DNA of 64,000 bases from Neoceratodus forsteri (lineage: Eukaryota; Chordata; Ceratodontiformes; Ceratodontidae), in NCBI GenBank assembly GCA_016271365.2, contig CM028131.1:284144001-284208000 (forward strand), given 5' to 3'. Below the pieces are notes generated by a model, which worked only from the letters and a program-made list of their open reading frames with translations, made no database searches and was not told the DNA's origin. A program made the position numbers and the translations under genes. Below, piece after piece: positions 11,936 through 20,974 of this stretch (its first letter is position 1; each line of letters begins with the position of its first letter).

Positions 11936-12600
11936 GTAAAAATGAATGAAGGCACAAGCGTACATAGAAACTGTGCAGCGCACACCCATAATATAATTAG
12001 GTTGAGGATTTTTCAGCAGATTGTCAACTCAGGCATTTTGGTGCCTCCGATCATGAACAGTGTCACTGTGGTTTTCTTAATTTGTCCGAACATTGATTTA
12101 CGCACCGACTGCGCCATTGTGTGCTACATGGCCGGGAAACATGTTTTGGGTGAGATGTGAAAAATGACAGCTGTACTGCTCATAAAGAGGTGTGGTAAAA
12201 TGGCAATGTTGGCAATCTGGAGTGAAAATATTGAAGAATCGTGAACTGACGCGTCGAACTGTGCACAGCAAGTAAAAAAGTCATTTTAGGAATTTTAACC
12301 AGAATTTTCAACATAGCCATTTAAGACCTCTGCTCATGAACAGTGTCACTGTGGTTTTCTTAATTTGTCCCGTACATTGGTTTCGCACCAACTGCGTATG
12401 TTATAAGCTACATGGGTGAAACACATTTTGGATGAGATGTGAAAATGACAGCTATACTACTCATAAGAAGGTGTGGTAAAATGGCAATGTTGAAAATCTG
12501 GAGGTAAAAATATTGAAAATTTCGCGAACTTCGAGGCATCGTAGGAACTGTAGCGCAGCTTTCAAATAAAACAGTCATTTTGGAATTTTTCACCAAATTT
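11936..12600 (+). repeat. Satellite array 2: about two ~290-bp units
   Basis: The AACAGTGTCACTGTGGTTTT landmark occurs at about 12,058 and 12,339. The units are more diverged than array 1, with several small deletions. The array begins mid-unit, directly after the array-1 tail. Confidence 0.8.
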
Positions 12601-13411
12601 TCAAAATAGGCTTCTTGAGGCCACATTATGAACACTGGCAGTGTCATTTTGTTAATCAGTCCCAAAAGGTGATTTTGCAGCGGTGACGCGCAGTGACTGC
12701 GAAATAACCTTTTGGGCCCGATTAACTCCATGACAGTGACATCATTCATCAGAAGAGGTCCCAAAAACCCCATGTTGAAAATTTGGTGCAAAAATTCAAA
12801 AAAATGCCTGAGATATGCAACAAAGTTGAAAAAAACCCTATCTAGCCCATTATACAGTTTACCGGCATTTCCTCATTTCGAGGTCGGCTTTGAAGAGTGC
12901 AGACGTGTTCCCGGTTCACCGCAGATCATCGTGCCGACTCGGAGGTAAGTATAGGGGTGAGGGGTGTGGGGAGGCAGGAGTGCGCAGTGGGTGGGTGCGG
13001 GTTGTGGGGGCAGGAAGACTGCGTGGGACCGTTTTGCTTTGCAGGTAAAAAAAAAAAGAGCGACGGGCGTTTGCCCGCGCTGGGTGGGCTCCCAGCATGG
13101 CAGAAGGGCGGCTGGGGAGTGGAGCCGGCGAGATTGGGGCACCCGGTCGGCCATGGCATTTATTGCCACGTGCATATTACTCGGGAGGTGAAGCTGGCCG
13201 GGATTACAGGGCACCCCGTTGGCGATAGCATGGGGAGAGACAGTGAAGCCGACAGAAGTTGGGCACCCTCGTCAGCTATACCATCGACAACACGCTGGGG
13301 TGGGCACAAGCGTGGCATTTGGAAAACTTTGGGGGCGCGGCACGGCCGGCGAAGTTAGGCATCCCGTCGGCTATCACGTGTCTTGAGGAGGGCAGCATGC
13401 AGTATCGTGTG

Positions 13412-13458
<47 letters not shown>

Positions 13459-13700
13459 GGGGGGCTGTGCCTGAGCAGGTGATATCTTATCGCTGCTCAC
13501 AGGCGTGTGCTCCCCCCTTTCAGCTGTATGCCACTGCATTTTGGAGCTTATGTAGACAGCTCCAGCATGCATTGGCTTACAGGGGCCGCGCATGCCAACA
13601 CACTGACTGAACTGGAAGAGGGGATGACACACCTCCGAAATCTCAGATGATGGCACTATGTTTCTTGCACATGCGTGCAAGTAAACGTAAAAAGCACTGT
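12601..13700 (+). repeat. Array-2 tail with palindrome, intron-like segment and TG run
   Basis: A long palindrome is centred near 12,690. Its arms contain CCCAAAAGGTGATTTTGCAG and its complement CCTTTTGGGCC. An intron-like segment spans 12,945-13,044 (GGAG then GTAAGT; TTTGCAG then GT). The GC-rich minisatellite runs from about 13,060 to 13,380, the (GT)n microsatellite at 13,416-13,457. A shared end block runs to about 13,690, ending in TTTCTTGCACATGCGTGCAA. The order matches the tails at 16.5-17.5 kb and 19.4-20.5 kb. Confidence 0.75.
13416..13457 (+). repeat. (GT)n microsatellite
   Basis: About 20 uninterrupted GT units at the place where the other higher-order units have only short TG-rich runs (20,229-20,251). 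Confidence 0.95.
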
Positions 13701-14402
13701 ACCTTTCAGTGCTTCCACTCTTAGCCAGTAGATAGAGCAATCCACCGGAGCCCGGCCAGCCAACAGTCACCAGTTCGCCACATTTCAGGTCACATGACTG
13801 ACTGGCTGGCAGTGGCATCCTCCTGGACTGGTAGCAGGTACTGGCTTCTGCTTCATGGTCGTAGGAGAGACAGCAGGCAAGGCGCATCAGGAGCGAGTGA
13901 GTCACTGGCTCATGAACGAGCGCAAGCAACCAAAGGGCAGAGAAACTTGATGGTTCATATCCAGCCAGACTGACAGTCTAGGCAGCCAATAGCAGAAGAG
14001 AGGCTGTCTGTCAGTCCTGGCTATTGGACAAAGTGGTGGGTGGGTGGATCTGGAACACGCAGTAGCTCTGTTTTCCTTAGCAGAGACACCATTTGTGAGC
14101 AAACAGTCAGAGAGAAATGATGTGTTGCTTGCTTTTGTGCTTTATTCTGAGTGTCTCAGTGTTACCAGCTTAAAAAAAAAATTACACTGATAATACCAGT
14201 GTGTGTCTCACGTCTGTGCTGCCTTGTTCTTAAAAAATAGCGTACTGCATTTAAGGAACAGTAAAAGTAAAAAATATATATATATAATATGGGGGTGGGG
14301 GGATTGAAGTTATGTGGGTAGGGCAGGGGACATCGGAGGCTCCAGGTGGTGGGCCAGATGGATATATATGGATATAACATATACTGATATATATATATAT
14401 AT
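13701..14402. other. Spacer inside the giant hAT
   Basis: No gene recognised. It holds an ordinary mixed stretch, short (TA)n runs at 14,270-14,286 and 14,381-14,400, and two facing CCAAT/ATTGG sequences near 13,986 and 14,021 that I do not interpret as a promoter. Confidence 0.4.
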
Positions 14403-15015
14403 ATTTATGCAACAGGGGTCAGGATAAAAACTGTAGGATAAAACCATTTATCTTCGCTACTATGGTAATAAATTTATTTATCCACATAGTAACTACATCA
14501 TCACCCATTTATCCACACAGTAACTACATCACTAGCTCATTTATCTACACAGTTCTCTTCAGAATTCATTTAGAATGTTCGGCCTCAGAACCAATACTAA
14601 TCATATTTAAATGTCAATAACTTAAAAGCGAAAAAAGATAACATGGTACTGTGAACACGAAAATTGTTCAGCACAAAATTATCTACAAAATGAATAATGT
14701 TTCATTTACATAAACCCTGTATATTGTATATGGTTAGCAAGAAAACAGAAGAAAATGTAATTTTTGTTCACTTTTTGACAAACAAATATAAATAACTTAA
14801 AACAAAAATGATAGCATGGTACTGTGAGCACGAAAAAATGTTCAGCTCAAAAATATCTACAAAATGAGTGGTGTTTCATATATAGATACCATTTGGTTTT
14901 TTTATAATTAGCAAAAAACAGCATAAAATTCTATTTTCTTTTCCCTTTTTTGACAAATTATTTACACCTACCAAAATCAAAATGTTCACACAACATCTAA
15001 ACCTGTTGCATAAAT
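14403..15015. mobile_element. ~610-bp MITE with perfect 14-bp terminal inverted repeats
   Basis: ATTTATGCAACAGG at 14403-14416 is exactly inverted as CCTGTTGCATAAAT at 15002-15015. The interior is AT-rich and non-coding. It carries two direct copies of a ~180-bp unit (from about 14,612 and about 14,790), marked by ATGGTACTGTGA, CACGAAAA and TGTTCAGC. The left flank is a TA run, so an inserted TA duplication (Tc1/mariner type) is possible but not provable here. Confidence 0.7.
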
Positions 15016-15061
15016 GGAATATGCAGCAGTTCAGTGTGTGATAATGTATTTATCTTGTACA

Positions 15062-15131
15062 GTTTCCAGTGACCTCTCGTAACTCTCACTCGTGCCTTGG
15101 CACTCGTGAGGTTGCCAGAGTCACTGGAAAC
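15062..15131. repeat. 70-bp fold-back hairpin
   Basis: GTTTCCAGTGA (15062-15072) pairs with TCACTGGAAAC (15121-15131), and the centre is the perfect GTGCCTTGGCAC. The arms continue pairing with a few mismatches. It sits just after the MITE and just before a TA run. Confidence 0.75.
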
Positions 15132-15167
15132 ATAATCAATGCGATATCTCACATCAGCACTACATAT

Positions 15168-15170
<3 letters not shown>

Positions 15171-15219
<49 letters not shown>
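15171..15219. repeat. (TA)n microsatellite
   Basis: About 24 TA units in a row. Short frames of alternating Tyr-Ile across it are artefacts of the repeat. Confidence 0.95.
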
Positions 15220-15227
<8 letters not shown>

Positions 15228-15492
15228 ACTAATAAGTTGGCAAAAAAGAAAGATAAAAAAGTAAATACATTAAAGTGTTTTTACTGAGTTCATGTGGAGG
15301 TTGGAGGAATTGTTATTACCAGTCTGAGGGCAATCAAATTCTGATCTAAACCTAAAATACAAATAAAAATATTTACTATCGTAAAAAAAGGAAAGGTCTT
15401 GTAAAGTGGATGAAGTGGGAGTGTGTGTGTGTGTGTGTGTGGCTGTGAGGCTAGGGGACAAAGGAATCTGAGAACAGCTCAGAGGAGTAAAG
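15220..15492. other. Spacer before the second higher-order unit
   Basis: AT-rich, with a short (GT)n run at about 15,420-15,440. No gene or repeat family recognised. Confidence 0.4.
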
Positions 15493-17690
15493 AACAAGCA
15501 TTTGTCAATGCCGAATGTTGCTTGCTTGTATGTGCTGCTTAGGTATTTGGAAGTCATTGGAGTGCAAATATTGAAAATTTGCGAACTTACGAGCGTGCAT
15601 AGGAACTGTGCAACGCACGCTCGTAAAACAGTCAATTTAGGAATATTTTCACCAAATTTTCAACATAGCCATTTTAAGACCTCTGCTCATGAACAGTGTC
15701 ACTGTGATATTGTTAATGTCCCATACATTGAGTTTGCACACCAACTGCGCCATTATGCTACATGAAGGAAACGTTTTTGGGCAGGATGTGAAAAATGACA
15801 GCTGTACTGCTCATAAGGAGGTGTGGTAAAATGGCAATGTTGAAAATCTGGGTGGAAATATTGAAAATTCGCAAACCCTCTGAGCGTGCGTGGGAACTGT
15901 TACGCACACTTGTAAAAACAGTCATTTTAGGAATTCTTTCACCAAATTTTCAACATTGCCATTTTAAGATCTCTGCTCATGAACAGTGACACTGTGATTT
16001 TCTTAATGTGTCCCATACACTGAGTTACGCATGCCGACTCAGCCATTAGGCGCTACATGAAGCGCGAAACATGTTTTGGGCAGGATGTGAAAAATACAGC
16101 TATAGTGCTCATGAGGAGGTGTGGTAAAATGGCAATGTTGAAAATCTGAGTGAAAATATTGAAAATTCGCAAACTCACGAGCAGTGTAAGGAACTGCTAG
16201 CGCCGCGCTCGTGAAAACAGTCATTTTAGAAATTTTTTCACCAAATTTTCAACATAGCCATTTAAGACCTCTGCTCATGAACAGTGTCACTGTGATTTTC
16301 TTAATTTGTCCATATATTGATTTAGCACCATTTCACGCCATTCTGTACTACATGGGGAAACACATTTTGATTGAATGTGTGAAAATGACAGCATACTGCT
16401 CATAAGAAGGTGTGGTAAAATGGCAATGTTGAAAATGTGGAGTAAAAATATTGAAATTTAGCGAACTTCGAGCCTGCAGTAGGAACTGCGCAATGCACAC
16501 TTGTAAAACAGTCATTTTTTGGAATTTTGGCACCAAATTTTCAACATGGGTTTTGGGACCCCTTCTCATGAATGATGTCACTGTCATGGTGGTATTCATG
16601 CCCAAGGGTGATTCGCAGTCACTCTGCAGTCACTGCGAAATCACCCGCCGGGCCGAATAACGTCATGACGACATCATTCACGAAGGGTCCCAAAAACCCA
16701 TGTTGGTGGTGCAAAATTCCCCAAAATGCCTGAGATATGCAACAGTTGAAACCCCCATCTAGCCCATTATACAGCTTACCGGCATTTCCTCAGTTCGCGG
16801 TCGGCTTTGAAGAATGCAGGCGTGTTCCTGGTCCACGAAGATCATCGTGCTGGAGTCTGGAGGTAATTATGGGGTGAGGGGTGTGGGAAAACTGGGTCGC
16901 GGTGGGTGGGTGCAGGTTGTGGGGGTTGGGAGGCAGCGCAGGACCGTTTTATGTTACAGGTAAAAAAAAAGCGTCATGGGACGTTTGCCCGCGGCACGGG
17001 TGGGCTCCCAGCATAGCACAAGGGGCGTTGAGGCGTTCAGCCGATGAGGGATTGGGCACCCCGTCGGCCATGGAATTATTGCCACGCTGGGTGGGCTCCC
17101 AGCGTGGCACAAAACGAGGGCATTCAGCCCGACGAAGTTGGGCACCTCCGTGCAGCAAGAACTGCTTGCCCGCATGGTGGGCTCAGCGTGGCACCTACTA
17201 CTGGTGGAGGTGGGCAGCTCAGCCCACGGGGATTGGGCACCCCTCGGCTGCAATATGGGCGGGCGGCGCACGGCTGCTGTGTTAGGGGGAGCTCGCGCAT
17301 GAGCAGCCGATGTCATGTCGGTGCTCACTCCAGCGTCGCTCCCCTTTCTCAACTGTGTCCACTGCATTTTGGAGGCGTGTCATACACAGCTCCAAATGCG
17401 GCAAGTAGCGCCTCTCCAGCACACTGACTGAATTGGAGGAGGAGGTGACACACCTCCGAAATCTCCAATGATGGCACTATGTTTCTTGCACATGCGTACA
17501 AGCAACATAAAAATACACTCAGGACAAAGCTTTTTTTTTTTAAAATAAAATAAACCTTGATACAGTCAGTGGTGGAAGAGGAAGTGCGTTTGTGAGTCTG
17601 AACCTGTCCTGAGAGGATAGAAGAACTTGAAAACAAGTAAGAGGACTAAATAGTTAAAGGAAAAGGCATTTTCTTTTTTGTGTCATTAAA
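15493..17690 (+). repeat. Higher-order unit 2 (three satellite units plus tail)
   Basis: It starts at ACAAGCATTTGTCAATGCCG, as do the units at 8,645 and 17,692. Three ~290-bp satellite units follow, with landmarks near 15,692, 15,984 and 16,278. The palindrome is centred near 16,626, the intron-like segment is 16,863-16,959 (TTACAG end) and the GC-rich minisatellite is about 16,975-17,260. The end block gives TTTCTTGCACATGCGTACAA at about 17,483-17,502. The beginning (ATGTTGCTTGC..GTATGTGC, 15515-15535) and end (GCACATGCG..CAAGCAACAT, 17488-17508) are imperfect inverted repeats. The last ~180 bp (17,509-17,690) resemble 20,463-20,600 after the next unit, so the repeated module is about 2.2 kb. 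Confidence 0.8.
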
Positions 17691-20606
17691 CAACAAGCAT
17701 TTTTGTCAATGCCGAATGTTGCTTGCTTGTATGTACTGTTTAGCTATTTGGAAGTGATAGTCCCATGCCTTCCTCCCAAGACATCCACTGTGTCTTTCCG
17801 TTCAGTATTCGGAGAAGAGTGGGAGGGGCAAGGGCCACAGCAGTACAGCAGTTACCAAGGGGGTGAAGAGGTGGACAATAGTCCATTCAAAGGCAAAAGA
17901 ATCCTGCAGGAGCTCACTAAATTGAAGGTGGACAAAGTGATGGAACCAGATGGCATCGCCCAAGGATATTAACAGAACTGCGAAGGGAGATAGCAGTACC
18001 TCTGGCAGCCATGTTCACTGAGTCATTCAACATGAGTGGATTGGAGGAGGACACATGTGGTCCCCCTTCACAAGTCTGGCAGCAGGGAGGAGGCAGGGAA
18101 CAATAGGCCGTTCATTCTCACCTCAGTAGTGGGGAAGATCATGGAGACATTGCTTAAAGAAAGGATAGTGGGGCATCTAGATGCCATCGGAGCCCAGGAC
18201 CATAGCCAACATGGATTCACAGTGGGGACATCATGTCAGATAAATCTGGTTGATTTCTTTGACTGGGTGACAAAGGAAGTGAATCAGAGTGGGGCAGTGG
18301 ACAACACTTACCTTGATTTCAGCAAAGCCTTTGACACCATCCCATATAGAAGGCTGATAAACTAGCTGGGTAGGCTGGGCATGGAGGAAATGGTGGTAAA
18401 CTGGGTTAGAAACTGGCTAACAGACAGGAGGCAGAAAGTGGTGGTAAATGGTGTGCAGTCTAGGGAGAGGGGGCAACCAGTGGGGTGCTGCAGGGATCGG
18501 TCCTGGGGCCAGTTCTATTCAGTGTCTTCATTAGTAATATAGCAGAACATCTGAAGGGAATTTTTTCACAAATTTTCAACATAGCCATTTTAAGTTCTCT
18601 GCTCATGAACAGTGTCACTGATTTTCTTAATCTGTCCCAAACATTGATTGGACACACCGAATGCGCCATTGTGCACTACATGCAAGGAAACACATTTTGG
18701 GCAACATGTGAAAAATGACAGCTGTACTGCTCATAAGGAGGTGTAGTAAAATGGCAATGTTGAAAATCTGGAGTGAAAATATTGAAAATTTGGGAACTTA
18801 CGAGCGTGCGTAGGAACTGTAACGCAGCGCTCAAAAACAGTCATTTTTAGGATTTTTTCACCAAATTTTCAACATAGCCATTTTAGGACCTCTGCTCATG
18901 AACAGTGCCACTGTGATTTTCTTAATGTGTCCTATACATTGATTTCGCTACCGACTGCGCCATTGTGCTCTGCAAAACACATTTTGGGCAACATGTGAAA
19001 ATGACAGCTGTACTGCTCATAAGGAGGTGTAGTTAAAATGGCAATGTTGAAAATCTGGAGTGAAAATATTGAAATTTGGGGAACTTACAGGCGTGCGTAG
19101 AACTGCGCAACGCTCATAAAACAGTCATTTTAGGAATTTTTTCACCAAATTTTCAACATAGCCATTTAGGACTCTGCTCATGAACAGTGCCACTGTGATT
19201 TTCTTAATGTGTCCTATACGTTGATTTCGCACTCCGACTGTGCCATTGTGCTGCATGGCGGAAACACATTTTGGGTGAGATGTGAAAATGACAGCTGTAC
19301 TGCTCAAAGGAAGTATGGTAAAATAGTAGCGCGTTGAAAATATGGGTGAAAATATTGAAAATTCGTGAACTTACGAGCGTGCGTAGGAACTGCGCAACGC
19401 ACGCTCGTAAAACAGTCATTTTTAGGAATTTTTTCACCAAATTTTCAACATAGACTTTTTGAGAGCCCACCTTATGAACACTGGCAGTGTCATTTCATTA
19501 ATCAGTCCTGAAAGGTGATTTCACACAGTGACTGACGAAATCACCCTTCGGGCCCGATTAACGCCATGACAGTGCAAGAATTCATAAGGAGGGGTCCCTA
19601 AACCCCATGTTGAAAATTTAGGGCCAAATCCCAAACATGCCTGAGATATGCAACAAAGTTGAAAAACCCTATCTATCCCATTATAAAGCTTACGGCATTT
19701 CCTCAGTTGTGATGCGGCTTTGAAGAGTACAGACGTGTTCCCGGTCCACGAAGATAATCCTTGAGCTCGAGAAAGTAAGTATGGGTGGGGGGTGTGGGGA
19801 GGCAGGGTGTGCAGTGGGTGGGTGTGGGTTGTGGGAGGGTAGGGGAAGCGCTGATGGACAGTTTTTGTATTTACAGGCTTTTTTGTAATAAGACTACAAG
19901 GGATGTTTGCTACGCTGGGGTGGGCTCCCAGCATGCCAGCTGGAAGGCTGTTGGGGGGATGGAGCTGACGGGGGATTGGGCACCCCCATCGGCCATAACA
20001 TCATTTTGCCATGCTGAGGTGGGCTCCCAGCGTGGCACCTGGATGCTTTGGGGGTGCGTGCAGCTGATGGGGGATTGGGCACCCCCGTCGGCCATAAAAC
20101 ATTTGCCATGGGTGAGCTTCCAGCTTGGCACCTGGATGCTGCGGGCGTGGAGCCGGCGGGGGTTAGGCACCCCGTCGGCCGGCAGTGGGGGAGGAAGGCG
20201 CATGAGCACGCGGTGTGCGTGCGTGCAGCGTGTGTGTGTGTGCGTGTGTGGAGGGGGAGCTCTGCTCACTGAAGCGGAGCTCTCCTTTCAACTGTACGAC
20301 CACTGCATTTTCAACTGCTGTCATAGACAGCTGCAGCAGTGATTGGGAAACTGGGGCTGCGCCTGCAAACACACTGACTGCATTGGAAGATGGGTGCCAC
20401 ACCTCCAAAAACTCGGATGATGGCACTATGTTTCTTGCACATGCGTGCAAGCAACATAAAAATAAACATAGCTAAGGTGGTGGAAGGTGGAGTGTGCCTG
20501 TGAGGTCGAACCTATTCTAAGAGGACAGAGGGTCTTGAGAACAAGTGAGAGGACTAAATATAAAAAAAAAAAACAGGACAAAGCCTTTTCTGTGTCCATA
20601 AAAAAA
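17691..20606 (+). repeat. Higher-order unit 3, interrupted by a CR1 fragment
   Basis: Same start motif and same order as unit 2. The first satellite unit is interrupted at 17,761-18,556 by CR1 sequence. Satellite landmarks follow at about 18,606, 18,899 and 19,180. The palindrome is centred near 19,533, the intron-like segment is 19,775-19,876 (GTAAGTATG start, TTTACAG end) and the GC-rich minisatellite is about 19,900-20,190. The GT-rich run is near 20,229-20,251 and the terminal GCACATGCGTGCAAGCAACA at about 20,437-20,456. The module continues to an A-rich run before the hAT 3' subterminal region. Confidence 0.8.
17761..18556 (+). mobile_element. CR1 ORF2 reverse-transcriptase fragment inside the satellite
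   Basis: It encodes the fingers/palm part of a CR1 RT. MEPDGIAQGY (pgPDgi box) comes first, then HVVPLHKSGSREEAGNNRPF, a HGFTVGTSCQINLVDFFDW block, LDFSKAFDTIPYRRL (motif A) and QGSVLGPVLFSVFISNIAE (motif B). Several stops break the frame. It ends before the catalytic FADD box and joins the satellite at GAACATCTGAAG/GGAATTTTTT. The true CR1 3' end is absent, which ordinary target-primed insertion would not produce. The closest relative here is the CR1 at 46.4 kb. Confidence 0.85.
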
Positions 20607-20962
20607 AATGGGAATGGGATTCCCTATCTGAGGTCAGACAGGTCACTTTACAGTTACAGCGCTGGTACTGCTAAGGCAGGGAACAGAAAGAGGTCAACTA
20701 CATGACTGCCATATTCAATTGACCAGCACATCAGTGCTTTAAACTCTCAATTTTCATTTTCTGAAATGCTGTTTATAATTGTATTTGTATGTCACAGATC
20801 TCAGTGTCGTTTTATGCAATTATATAGCAGATTTGCAGTTTTCATCACATTTTACAAAAGGTTCTGATTCGAATCAGCACATATCAGAACTTATCAGGAC
20901 TTTGGCCTGGATCCAGATCCTGATAATAAGGGTCAGGATCTTTTCGAGTCCGCCCATCCCTA
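20607..20962 (+). repeat. hAT 3' subterminal and terminal region
   Basis: This ~356-bp block is clearly homologous along its length to 52,827-53,181; both contain TTGACCAGCACATCAGTGCT and TATATAGCAGATTTGCAGTT. It includes a perfect 14-bp palindrome CTGATTCGAATCAG (20864-20877) and repeated GATCC/CAGGATC motifs, which may be transposase binding sites by analogy with other hAT elements. It ends in CGAGTCCGCCCATCCCTA at the duplication. Confidence 0.75.
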
Positions 20963-20974
20963 GTTGGCAGCTTT

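Larger units (their letters stand above)
7804..20962 (+). mobile_element. Giant (~13.2 kb) satellite-filled hAT-like transposon
   Basis: The left end CAGAGGTGGGTGGACT (7804-7819) matches the inverted right end TAGGGATGGGCGGACT (from 20962 leftward) at 12 of 16 bases. Perfect 8-bp duplications (GTTGGCAG) lie directly outside both ends. The subterminal motifs GGATCCAGAT, AATAA and GTCAG occur near both ends (7859-7881 and 20909-20936). The interior has no transposase. It holds arrays of a ~295-bp satellite arranged as ~2 kb higher-order units, plus a nested MITE (14,403-15,015) and a nested CR1 fragment (17,761-18,556). Its last ~356 bp align closely with 52,827-53,181, the 3' end of a second hAT copy that does carry transposase remnants. 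It is therefore best seen as a non-autonomous relative of that family. Orientation follows the transposase of the second copy. Confidence 0.75.
6496..20974. mobile_element. Older TIR element that hosts the giant hAT insertion
   Basis: The left end AAAGCTACCAAC (6496-6507) is inverted at the right as GTTGGCAGCTTT (20963-20974), 11 of 12 matching. An ATTATTAA copy lies near each outer edge (6485-6492 and 20975-20982), with three extra bases between the left copy and the repeat. Without the 13.2-kb hAT inserted in its right terminal repeat, the element would be about 1.3 kb (6496-7803 plus the last few bases). The body (6,510-7,803) shows no convincing protein. The frames around 6,740-7,311 on the minus strand have no motif I recognise. 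The 8-bp flank size suggests a hAT-type MITE, but this is inference. Confidence 0.5.

Noticed and set aside
11407..11939. Overlapping long ORFs in the GC-rich minisatellite
   Set aside because: High GC and in-phase repeats leave several frames open on both strands; not conserved in the other minisatellite copies.
8560..13690. CRISPR-like regular repeats
   Set aside because: Units are ~295 bp and homologous along their whole length. There are no short repeats with unique spacers, and the genome is eukaryotic.
13980..14030. Facing CCAAT boxes suggesting a bidirectional promoter
   Set aside because: No TATA, no downstream gene and no conservation in the other modules.
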